DNA from: an uncultured Clostridia bacterium
GTDB lineage: Bacteria > Bacillota > Clostridia > TANB77 > UBA1234
Direction: 5' to 3'
DNA: 6,206 nt
Assembly (NCBI GenBank): GCA_947624765.1
Contig: CANQLS010000096.1
Location: 1-6,206, forward strand
The translations under genes were made by a program, and so were the position numbers. The first letter of the stretch is position 1. Every line of letters starts with the position of its first letter. Under the pieces are notes generated by a model, which saw only the letters and a program-made list of their open reading frames with translations, did no database searches and was not told where the DNA came from. Below are positions 1-6,160 of the stretch, piece by piece.

Positions 1-2303
1 CCTAATGAAACTCTTACGCCTTGACCAGTTTTAACTACTTGCATTTTACAAAGTGTTAACTTAATATTATAAGTTTTAGTTTCAACAATATCAAGTTCTT
101 CTCCTGATAATGCATCTATCATCTTTTTATCTTCTGCTGGTGTTGTTTCTGTTGTTACTAAAGTTAATCTATGACTTAAATCTACATTATATTCTTTATT
201 TTCTTCTTGTAATGCTCTCAAATCAACTTCTTCATTTGTTTCAGGGTCAATAGCCTTCCATTCGTTTTTACCTTCACCCGTCATATTGCTACCTAAAGTG
301 GTTGTTGATTCCATAAGCTGTGGTTGTGCATATACGTTCCAATCAAAACCTTGTGCTGTATAAGCATATGCAGAACATGGATATGTAGCATTATATGTCA
401 TTGGGATTGGAGCTTTATTACTAGTTTCACCCACTAATCCTTTTATTTCAAAAGTATAGAAAGTACGGTTATCTGAAAAATTCTTAGATGGCGTAAAATC
501 AAATGTAACTGTATTTTTACCATCAAAATCTTCATTTGAAACTGTGTCCTTTGCAGCTTCAGATACATTACCATTTCCATTCGTTACATCACTAACAACA
601 ACTTTAAATTCTTCATTATTATTTTTAACTAAATTATCATCAAAAACAAATTTCATTTTATAAGTATGACCAACATCTAAAGTAGCACTTGGTGATGGTG
701 TTGTAAGATTAATTATAGGATATGGAGGTGCTATATAATCTCCCCAAGGGTTATCTACAATTGGTGATACCGCTTCAAATAAATCTGCATCTCCTTTGAA
801 AAAAGCAGCACCATTTTTTAATTGTTCAAAATATTTAGCTGGATCTCCATGATCTTTAAATACAGGTGCTATTGATGTAACAGCAAATTGTAATCTTTTT
901 ACTTGAGCAAAACTAAACTCAAGATAATGTCCTAATTCAGAATCAGCTACATGTGGTTCAAGCTCCTCTAATCTTCCAGCATCAGTTCCTGCAGTAAGCC
1001 ATGGATCAGCATAAGACCAGTCTGTTATTGTCCATTCATCAGTAACTGGATTATAAGTATAATACTTAATTAAAATGTATTTTCCTTTAGCAGCATTATT
1101 CGTATAATTTTCGCCTTGATAACTAACACGATACTGACCTGCTGTTTCGTCCTCATCATATGTTTCTACTAATTTAATTTTAAAACCATTCTCACTAATA
1201 TTAGCAGCCTCTTCTCTTAAAGCCGTTTCTGAAAGTTCAGGATATTCAAACTCGTGTTCAACATTTGGAGATAACACGCCAGATGGTACACGTTTTGCAT
1301 ATAATTCATCTGAACCTACAAGTAAGAATTCTCTTGTTTCTTTTCCACTATTTTTTTCATTTAAAAGTTTACTAGAAGCTGGATCATCATGTGTAGTATC
1401 TACTCCATACCAAACATCATCAATTTGTACATAATTCCATATATGTGGTTCATTCGTTCTTTCTGTTTTATAAACACCATAAACACAAATACAAGGAATT
1501 CCTAGTCTATCCATGATTGCCTTATAACCTCTCGTATAAGCTTCACAAACGCCTTCACCATAAATTAATGCATCATAAGCAGTTCTAGCATTTTGCTCGC
1601 TTTTAATTGTAACTTCATGTTCAAATTTATAAATCATATTTTCCACTATATAGTCATGTGCTTCAGCAGCCTTATCTTTATCAGTAGTAGCATTTTTATT
1701 AATTTCATCAACAATGTCATTTAATGTTCTCTCATACAATTTAATTTTATCTTCAATATTGTATGTAGTAAAACCTTTTAAGAAATAGGTGTTCGTTTTT
1801 CCTGTGCCAAGATAAGCATACCACTTATTATCTTTACAACCTACTCTTAAACTTAAAGCACTCCAATCAACCCAAAACACGTCTGGATTATCATATTGGA
1901 AAGCATCTCTTGCTCCGCCAAATTGTTTTAATAATTCGTCTGGATTGCGTAATTCACTTTCTTTTACATATCCTGTACTCAAAAGGTCAATATCAAAACC
2001 ATCTTCAAAATAACCCTTTTCATACATCTCCCACATAGCATCATAAAAACGACTTTCATTTTCAGATAATTGTTCATAAAAATACCTATTCGTATTGATG
2101 CCTTCACTATCTACCACTCTAGTGTTTGCTAACGGAGCACTATATTTGAATTCTAGTGGTTCCATTAACACTGTTGAGTTTCTAACAGCAGATGTGTTTC
2201 CGATTTTTGCATAGATTGGTGCTGTATTACCAAACGCCATACAAGTTGCTAATGTTAAAATTACTTTTCTTGAAAATCTTGACTTAAAAAAATTGTTGTC
2301 CAT
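1..2303 (-). CDS. Secreted transglutaminase-like domain protein (3' end cut off by window edge)
   Basis: Visible are 767 codons, open without interruption from the ATG at 2303-2301 to the left edge. Residues 1-32 form a signal peptide: basic start (K7, R9, R12, K13), hydrophobic core and an IYA cleavage site before K33. Residues about 48-180 are an N-terminal region containing a DNPDVFWVDW stretch near 138-147, a type often found before the catalytic domain in clostridial relatives. Residues about 200-310 are the transglutaminase core: Cys253 in GEGVCEAY, His287 in EPHIWNYV, Asp302 in WYGVDTTHDDP, matching the Cys-His-Asp triad in order and spacing. Residues about 310-767 are mostly beta-rich, including an Ig-like stretch near 540-640, and the frame is still open at GQGVRVSL. 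Such domains act as cysteine proteases, amidases or cross-linking enzymes; the sequence does not say which. Wall anchoring, if any, would lie in the missing C terminus. The gene has its own promoter and a good ribosome binding site. Confidence 0.93.
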   Translation of the reverse strand, partial: MDNNFFKSRFSRKVILTLATCMAFGNTAPIYAKIGNTSAVRNSTVLMEPLEFKYSAPLANTRVVDSEGINTNRYFYEQLSENESRFYDAMWEMYEKGYFEDGFDIDLLSTGYVKESELRNPDELLKQFGGARDAFQYDNPDVFWVDWSALSLRVGCKDNKWYAYLGTGKTNTYFLKGFTTYNIEDKIKLYERTLNDIVDEINKNATTDKDKAAEAHDYIVENMIYKFEHEVTIKSEQNARTAYDALIYGEGVCEAYTRGYKAIMDRLGIPCICVYGVYKTERTNEPHIWNYVQIDDVWYGVDTTHDDPASSKLLNEKNSGKETREFLLVGSDELYAKRVPSGVLSPNVEHEFEYPELSETALREEAANISENGFKIKLVETYDEDETAGQYRVSYQGENYTNNAAKGKYILIKYYTYNPVTDEWTITDWSYADPWLTAGTDAGRLEELEPHVADSELGHYLEFSFAQVKRLQFAVTSIAPVFKDHGDPAKYFEQLKNGAAFFKGDADLFEAVSPIVDNPWGDYIAPPYPIINLTTPSPSATLDVGHTYKMKFVFDDNLVKNNNEEFKVVVSDVTNGNGNVSEAAKDTVSNEDFDGKNTVTFDFTPSKNFSDNRTFYTFEIKGLVGETSNKAPIPMTYNATYPCSAYAYTAQGFDWNVYAQPQLMESTTTLGSNMTGEGKNEWKAIDPETNEEVDLRALQEENKEYNVDLSHRLTLVTTETTPAEDKKMIDALSGEELDIVETKTYNIKLTLCKMQVVKTGQGVRVSL

Positions 2304-2308
2304 AACAT

Positions 2309-2317
2309 CCTTCCTTT
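2309..2317 (-). promoter_or_regulatory. Ribosome binding site of the transglutaminase-like gene
   Basis: On the minus strand AAAGGAAGG lies five bases before the ATG at 2303. It is the only good Shine-Dalgarno sequence near the start, and the predicted protein then begins with a proper signal peptide, which supports this start. Confidence 0.8.
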
Positions 2318-2433
2318 CATTTTTAAATTGTCTTAGATGCTAAGTAGTTTGTGTTTTATTAAAATGTAATAACCTCTTTTTTAGCAATTTTATACATCTT
2401 TTAAACAGTATAAACCCTTAGGCATTCATGCAA

Positions 2434-2448
2434 TTCGATTATATCGAA
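2434..2448. promoter_or_regulatory. Operator-like 15-bp palindrome over the -10 box
   Basis: TTCGAT-TAT-ATCGAA is a perfect 6-bp inverted repeat with a 3-base centre, and the TATAAT hexamer of the promoter lies inside it. A repressor dimer bound here would block RNA polymerase. I do not recognise the regulator, and the dyad may also be chance in A+T-rich DNA. Confidence 0.4.
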
Positions 2449-2465
2449 ATCAAATATAAAATCAA
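2438..2465 (-). promoter_or_regulatory. Sigma-A type promoter of the transglutaminase-like gene
   Basis: On the minus strand TTGATT (2465-2460) is followed after 16 bases by a perfect TATAAT (2443-2438). Transcription would start near 2431, giving a leader of about 128 bases before the ATG at 2303. The leader is A+T rich and holds only a weak 5-bp hairpin (CTTAG-CAT-CTAAG, 2332-2344). I recognise no known riboswitch in it. The promoter means the gene need not depend on read-through from the SLH gene upstream. Confidence 0.7.
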
Positions 2466-2482
2466 GTGTTTTCATACATTTT

Positions 2483-2504
2483 TTTGTTAAAAATTTGTTA
2501 AAAT
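2483..2504. repeat. 11-bp tandem repeat upstream of the promoter
   Basis: On the plus strand TTTGTTAAAAA (2483-2493) is followed directly by TTTGTTAAAAT (2494-2504). The repeat lies about 18 bases upstream of the -35 hexamer, and its 11-base period is close to one helical turn. It could be an UP-like element or a pair of binding half-sites. The TTAACAA core (minus strand) is seen once more upstream of the SLH gene, near 5783-5789. Confidence 0.4.
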
Positions 2505-2518
2505 TTTTGGTGACACCC

Positions 2519-2561
2519 TTGCACAATTGGAACGCCCCCATTGTGCGTTCCAATTGTGCAA
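2519..2561. repeat. Perfect 16-bp inverted repeat with 11-base loop
   Basis: TTGCACAATTGGAACG (2519-2534) is exactly complementary to 2546-2561, with loop CCCCCATTGTG. Neither strand has a T-run after it, so it does not look like an ordinary intrinsic terminator. The loop carries a second copy of ATTGTGC (2540-2546), which can pair with 2521-2527 as a shorter 7-bp alternative hairpin. It sits between the SLH gene's terminator and the promoter of the next gene. It may be a mobile or dispersed hairpin element or a protein-binding site. Confidence 0.8.
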
Positions 2562-2605
2562 CAAAAACCCAAAGGGACGAAATCTCTTTGGGTTCTTTTG
2601 TTTTT
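2561..2605 (-). terminator. Intrinsic terminator of the SLH gene, bidirectional
   Basis: AACCCAAAG (2566-2574) pairs perfectly with 2586-2594. The hairpin begins about 20 bases past the TAA of the SLH gene. On the minus strand the stem runs into TTTTTGTTG. On the plus strand it runs into TCTTTTGTTTTT, and there the stem can extend to 12 pairs (2566-2577 with 2583-2594, one G-U) around a 5-base loop. It should stop transcription from either side. Confidence 0.85.
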
Positions 2606-2614
2606 GATATAATT

Positions 2615-5600
2615 TTATTTAGTTGTTTTTTCAACATATCTCATTAAAATAGTTGCTACTTCTGCTCTTGTTGCCATTCCTGCTGCATCAAAGTTGTTTC
2701 CATTTTTACCTTGCATTAAACCTGTTAATCTCATTGTTTTAACAAAATCTTTTGCATAATCAGATATGCTTGTTGCATCATCATAAGCTACATCCATACC
2801 AGAATTATCTATATCAACTTTCATATTCTTTAAATATCTAGCTATCATAGTTGCTAATTCTTCTCTCTTAATTTCTCTGTCTGGTTCGAATAAGTTTTCT
2901 CCAACACCTGTTACAATGCCGTTATCTGTAGCCCAAGCTATTGCATTTGTATAGTAAGAGTTAGAAGCAACATCAGCAAATTTAGATGTCTTTTTAGTAT
3001 TAGCACCTGATAATCTATATAATACAGTTGCCATCATTCCTCTTGTAATAGGTAATTCAGGATCAAATACTTTAGTTGCAGTTCCTTGCATTAAACCTTC
3101 TTCTGAAACAAATTCTATAGCATCATAATACCAAGCATTTTGAGCAACATCATTATATCTTTGTGTTGTTGTTGTTTCTTCTTCTGATTTTTTGAATGTT
3201 ACTGATAAAGTATGTTTTTCTTTTACATCTTCAAATGTATAAGAAGTAACTGCTCCAACGCTTTTACCATCTACTAATACATCTTCTACTTCATAACCTT
3301 TAGATGCTGAAAATACAAATTTTTGGTCTTCACCTTCTTCAACTTTTACATTTCCTGAAGGAGAAACTGTACCATTTTTACCTACTTTTACAGTTATAGT
3401 ATATTTTGTTGTAGCAGATGAACCTCCACCACCAGCACCTGAAGATTTCTTAGTCCATTTTGCTGTTAATGTAACATCAGCACCTGTTTCTGAAACTGTA
3501 TAAGTATCTTTATATGTTTTGCCATCTGCATCTTTCCAACCTGAAAAGATATATCCTGAACGGGATAATGTTGGAAGTTTAACTTCTTCACCTTGAGCAT
3601 AAAAAGTATCTGCTGGAAGTTCATCTTCTGTGTCATCACCTTCTGCTTTTGCAAATGTTACTTTAGAAATGTTTAAAGTAGCTGTGCTAACAAGTGTTTC
3701 ATCTTGCGTGTCCTTTTTATATAGTTCAACTACATATGCACCTGATACAAGGTTTTCTGGTTGTGCTTGATGATGGAAACTAAAGTACACAACACAGCCC
3801 TTTGTTACTTGTTTAGCTTCTTCTGCTGTAGATTCATAAACAATGTTACCATTATCTACTGTTCCTTTATAGAATTTTACAACATAATCTGTTGCAGTCT
3901 CTGTTCCTTTAAATGTAGCGTACATTGTGTCTTCTACACAGTCTGTAATATCCCAACGAGTTGCTTCAACATCACCTAACTCAAGTTTATCAAAGCTATC
4001 TTCAATCGCTGTATTTGCATCACTACCTTTTGCTTTAAATCCAAAATCTACAAGAGTAGCTGTACCAGTTGTTAAAAGTTTTGTTGTATCTCCTTCTTCT
4101 TTCTTAGCATTTGCATCTGCTAAAGAAGTATAATAACTGAATGGAGCATCTCCTGTGCTCTTTTGCAATTCAGCTGTTAAACTATCATCAAGATAAGCTT
4201 CATCTACTTTAGATGAGAAATTACCACCTTTTACAACTAATGAACCATTTACAGTTTCTTTTTGCTCTGTACCTTCTTCTGTGTAAACAATGGCATCTCT
4301 TCCTTTAGCTGCTACAAATTCTCCACCATTGATGTTTGCCTGATTGGTTCCATCATTGTATGAATCTTCTTTATCAACAACAACGGCTGCTGCTGGGATT
4401 TGTGTATCAATATCTCCAATTTGTATTTCACCGTTTCCTGTTGATACCACTTTGGCATTGTCAGAAACTTCTAGGGAGCTACCACGAACGACGATACCAG
4501 CTTGACCTTCCACTTCTCCGCCAGTCATTTTTAACGTTCCTGCTGCCATATAGGCTCCTGCAATTCCACCTTTTATCGTTCCATCACTTACGGTAATGGT
4601 TGTATTCGCATTACTCTTATCTGCTCCATTTACTGAAAGTCCAGCGGTTTCACCAGTAATGGTACCACCCAATATCTTCAAATTACCTCCTGAAAAAGCG
4701 GTTGCTCCATAACGACCTTTAATGTCTGCATTTGAAATTTCTGCTGTCGCTTTAGCAAGTACATGTACACCAGATTCTTTACCTGTAATATTTCCTCCTG
4801 AAATTGTAAGTGTAGATTTTTCACCTGCCACGCAAACGCCAGTACTTTTATAAGTACCCTTTTCGTCAGCTTCTTCTGAACCACCAATTATTGTTCCACT
4901 AACAATTTCGGTTGAGCCGCTCTCTGATAAAACGCCATAACCTACACCAGTTTGTTCAATTTTTGCATTTTCAATATTTAATGTAACATTTTCATGATTA
5001 GTTCCAACATAAAGGGCAGCACTTGCTGTGTCTGATTTGGTACAGTTTCCTATAATTTCTCCACCATTAATATGGATTTCAATTTTCCCCTCGTTAACAC
5101 TTGCTTCATCATTAGGAACAAATAAACCATAAGACACCATTGTGTTACCTTTTAAAGTACCACCATTCACATTCAATATTGCTTCTTTGCCATTCTCGAT
5201 TGTTGCAATATATACACCATAAGGTCCAACGATTTCCCCATCATTAATCGTAACTTTACCTCCTGGGTTTAAAAATGTTATTCCTGCAGCATCAGCCTCA
5301 ATTTTTCCGCTTTCAAAAATTAGTTCTCCCTCTTGCATACGAATCGGTTGCTTTCCTTTAATGACACCCTTTCCAGTATTTGAGCTATCCATGATAGTCC
5401 ATTTGCCATCTTCCATATAGGCCGAAAAGAAATTTTCGCCTGTACTTAACGTATGACCATTTAAATCTAACGTAATATTACCACTAATCGCATAGTCATC
5501 TTCTCCTTCAGAAATGTCTGCATCATTCGTCAACTTAACGATTCCCGTTTTTTCATCTTTTTCTGCTGTTTCTAATACGGTTACCAATGCATCTGGTGTT

Positions 5601-5692
5601 TTTACAGATTTATATGCTGCAAAAGAAGTCATTGGTATAGTTAATATTAAAAATACAACTAAAGAAAAAAATACATATTTTTTATTCATCAT
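2615..5692 (-). CDS. SLH-anchored secreted surface protein with beta-helix repeats
   Basis: This is a 1025-residue exported protein. Residues 1-25 are a signal peptide (NKK, long hydrophobic core, SFA cleavage site). Residues about 70-500 carry some 16 short rungs ending in patterns such as NGGTLKG, NGGEIIG, SGGNITG and LGGTITG, about 20-30 residues apart, as in right-handed beta-helices. Residues about 500-675 are an all-beta region without a clear family. Residues about 676-748 match an InlB B-repeat-like module (GYIFSGWKDADGKTY, then LTAKW). A Gly/Ser linker (749-762) leads to a divergent InlB-type module (about 763-836). Three SLH domains end the protein (about 845-895, 904-955, 969-1021), with ITRGM, IKREE and ATRAE motifs. 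SLH domains typically bind pyruvylated secondary cell wall polymer, so the protein should sit on the cell surface. No catalytic site is evident, so adhesin or structural roles are inference. The start has two adjacent ATG codons; either fits the ribosome binding site. Confidence 0.95.
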   Translation of the reverse strand: MMNKKYVFFSLVVFLILTIPMTSFAAYKSVKTPDALVTVLETAEKDEKTGIVKLTNDADISEGEDDYAISGNITLDLNGHTLSTGENFFSAYMEDGKWTIMDSSNTGKGVIKGKQPIRMQEGELIFESGKIEADAAGITFLNPGGKVTINDGEIVGPYGVYIATIENGKEAILNVNGGTLKGNTMVSYGLFVPNDEASVNEGKIEIHINGGEIIGNCTKSDTASAALYVGTNHENVTLNIENAKIEQTGVGYGVLSESGSTEIVSGTIIGGSEEADEKGTYKSTGVCVAGEKSTLTISGGNITGKESGVHVLAKATAEISNADIKGRYGATAFSGGNLKILGGTITGETAGLSVNGADKSNANTTITVSDGTIKGGIAGAYMAAGTLKMTGGEVEGQAGIVVRGSSLEVSDNAKVVSTGNGEIQIGDIDTQIPAAAVVVDKEDSYNDGTNQANINGGEFVAAKGRDAIVYTEEGTEQKETVNGSLVVKGGNFSSKVDEAYLDDSLTAELQKSTGDAPFSYYTSLADANAKKEEGDTTKLLTTGTATLVDFGFKAKGSDANTAIEDSFDKLELGDVEATRWDITDCVEDTMYATFKGTETATDYVVKFYKGTVDNGNIVYESTAEEAKQVTKGCVVYFSFHHQAQPENLVSGAYVVELYKKDTQDETLVSTATLNISKVTFAKAEGDDTEDELPADTFYAQGEEVKLPTLSRSGYIFSGWKDADGKTYKDTYTVSETGADVTLTAKWTKKSSGAGGGGSSATTKYTITVKVGKNGTVSPSGNVKVEEGEDQKFVFSASKGYEVEDVLVDGKSVGAVTSYTFEDVKEKHTLSVTFKKSEEETTTTQRYNDVAQNAWYYDAIEFVSEEGLMQGTATKVFDPELPITRGMMATVLYRLSGANTKKTSKFADVASNSYYTNAIAWATDNGIVTGVGENLFEPDREIKREELATMIARYLKNMKVDIDNSGMDVAYDDATSISDYAKDFVKTMRLTGLMQGKNGNNFDAAGMATRAEVATILMRYVEKTTK

Positions 5693-5798
5693 TACAACTC
5701 CTTAATAAATATTTAGATTTTTAAATTAGGATTTATCTATAAACCTTCTAACAACATTAAGCGCTAATAAATTCCCCCTTTTTGTTAAAATCTTATGC
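5693..5798 (-). other. Leader region of the SLH gene, no clear promoter
   Basis: About 106 bases separate the small-peptide terminator from the SLH start codon. I see a possible -10 (TATAGA, around 5739-5734) but no matching -35 at the right distance. An imperfect palindrome spans 5729-5745, and a TTTTAACAAA motif lies just after the terminator. Expression may use an alternative sigma factor, an activator, or read-through of the upstream terminator. Confidence 0.35.
5698..5704 (-). promoter_or_regulatory. Ribosome binding site of the SLH gene
   Basis: On the minus strand TAAGGAG lies 5 bases before the ATG at 5692 and 8 bases before the second ATG at 5689. The spacing to the second ATG is nearer the usual optimum, so the mature message may be read from either; the difference is one Met in the signal peptide. 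Confidence 0.8.
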
Positions 5799-5845
5799 AA
5801 AAAAAGCTAACCTTAAACTTTTCACTTAATTTAAGGTTAGCTTTT
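5799..5845 (-). terminator. Strong intrinsic terminator of the small-peptide gene
   Basis: A perfect 16-bp stem (5802-5817 with 5830-5845) encloses a 12-base loop. On the minus strand it is followed by a run of seven T (5805-5799). The TAA stop of the small peptide (5839-5837) and its last codons lie inside the 5' arm, so the gene and terminator overlap. On the plus strand the stem runs into TTTTATTA, a weaker tail that may still work in reverse. Confidence 0.88.
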
Positions 5846-5974
5846 ATTACCTAATATTAGATTTTGAGTACAAAATAAAAACTTGTTGCTAAATTTAAAC
5901 AAGATTGAATAGAATATTTGTAAAAACACTTGTGTGCGTGTGTGTAGAGCCGCAATGCTTTCAAGCTTTTCCAT
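5837..5974 (-). CDS. Small hydrophobic peptide of unknown function, 45 residues
   Basis: I recognise no family. The reading frame starts at the ATG 5974-5972 with AGGAG eight bases upstream, and a near-consensus promoter lies about 40 bases further up. The stop codon is buried in a strong terminator, so this is a complete one-gene transcription unit. The peptide has a charged or polar start (MEKLE, then HTRTQ), a hydrophobic aromatic stretch at about residues 16-28 (VFLQIFYSILFKF), a second hydrophobic patch (KFLFCTQNLILG, about 31-42) and a polar end (NKS). That pattern fits a small membrane peptide, and the compact layout recalls type I toxin genes; that comparison is inference. An in-frame upstream ATG at 5995 would give 52 residues but has no ribosome binding site. 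The HTRTQ part is encoded by a CA/GT-rich run (5931-5945). Confidence 0.6.
   Translation of the reverse strand: MEKLESIAALHTRTQVFLQIFYSILFKFSNKFLFCTQNLILGNKS
5886..5915 (+). promoter_or_regulatory. Possible antisense promoter inside the small-peptide gene
   Basis: On the plus strand TTGCTA (5886-5891) and TAGAAT (5910-5915) are 18 bases apart, matching the sigma-A consensus at 4/6 and 5/6 positions. A transcript from about 5922 would be complementary to the first third of the small-peptide message, its start codon and its ribosome binding site. This is a weak, pattern-only call in A+T-rich DNA. Confidence 0.3.
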
Positions 5975-5982
5975 TTTGTATT

Positions 5983-5987
5983 CTCCT
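5983..5987 (-). promoter_or_regulatory. Ribosome binding site of the small-peptide gene
   Basis: AGGAG on the minus strand, eight bases before the ATG at 5974. It selects this start over the in-frame ATG at 5995, which has no purine-rich sequence in front of it. Confidence 0.7.
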
Positions 5988-6015
5988 ATCTTCATTACAA
6001 TTTTTTCTATTCTCA

Positions 6016-6044
6016 ATTTTATCTCAACGCCTTTTTATTGTCAA
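6016..6044 (-). promoter_or_regulatory. Strong sigma-A promoter of the small-peptide gene
   Basis: On the minus strand a perfect TTGACA (6044-6039) is followed after exactly 17 bases by TAAAAT (6021-6016, 5 of 6 matches). Transcription would start near 6009, giving a leader of about 35 bases. It is the best promoter in the window and points straight at the 45-residue frame. Confidence 0.8.
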
Positions 6045-6071
6045 TGAAAATTAAAAATTTTGTTTAAGGGC

Positions 6072-6088
6072 GTGTTACTAGATAACAC
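6072..6088. repeat. 17-bp dyad upstream of the small-peptide promoter
   Basis: GTGTTA-CTAGA-TAACAC is a perfect 6-bp inverted repeat with a 5-base centre, about 28 bases upstream of the -35 box. It may be a regulator site. On the plus strand TTTTAATTT follows it, so it could instead be a weak terminator for plus-strand transcription. Confidence 0.4.
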
Positions 6089-6121
6089 TTTTAATTTAAA
6101 TATTTCTTTAAGACAATGTTG

Positions 6122-6160
6122 GTACGCTGTAGGGGCGGTCATTGGCCCAATGTCATTAAC
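6122..6160. repeat. G+C-rich patch resembling a dispersed intergenic repeat
   Basis: Within very A+T-rich DNA the stretch from 6129 to 6148 begins GTAGGGGCGG and continues TCATTGGCCC. Short hairpin repeats starting GTAGGGGCG are scattered in intergenic DNA of many Clostridia. Here the matching CCGCCCCTAC arm is absent, so it would be a truncated copy. Only a short CATTG-GCC-CAATG dyad remains (6140-6152). The rest of 6089-6206 is A+T rich with no gene or promoter that I can support. Confidence 0.35.

Noticed and set aside
2225..2303. Lipobox-like LATC in the signal peptide of the transglutaminase-like protein
   Set aside because: Thr before the Cys is a poor lipobox, and a normal cleavage site (IYA) follows; a type I signal peptide fits better.
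2304..2431. Riboswitch in the leader of the transglutaminase-like gene
   Set aside because: I looked for cyclic di-GMP and other known conserved cores and saw none; only a 5-bp hairpin is present.
2401..2637. A 78-codon minus-strand frame between the two large genes
   Set aside because: It starts inside the end of the SLH gene without a good ribosome binding site, reads through the terminator hairpin and the inverted repeat, and ends within the next gene's leader. Its protein has no recognisable features.
3466..4887. Several frames of 60-90 codons on both strands inside the SLH gene
   Set aside because: They lie wholly within a well-supported 1025-codon gene, have low-complexity or biased composition and lack start signals.
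5514..5705. Plus-strand 63-codon frame over the start of the SLH gene
   Set aside because: It is the antisense of a clear signal peptide and ribosome binding site and has no signals of its own.
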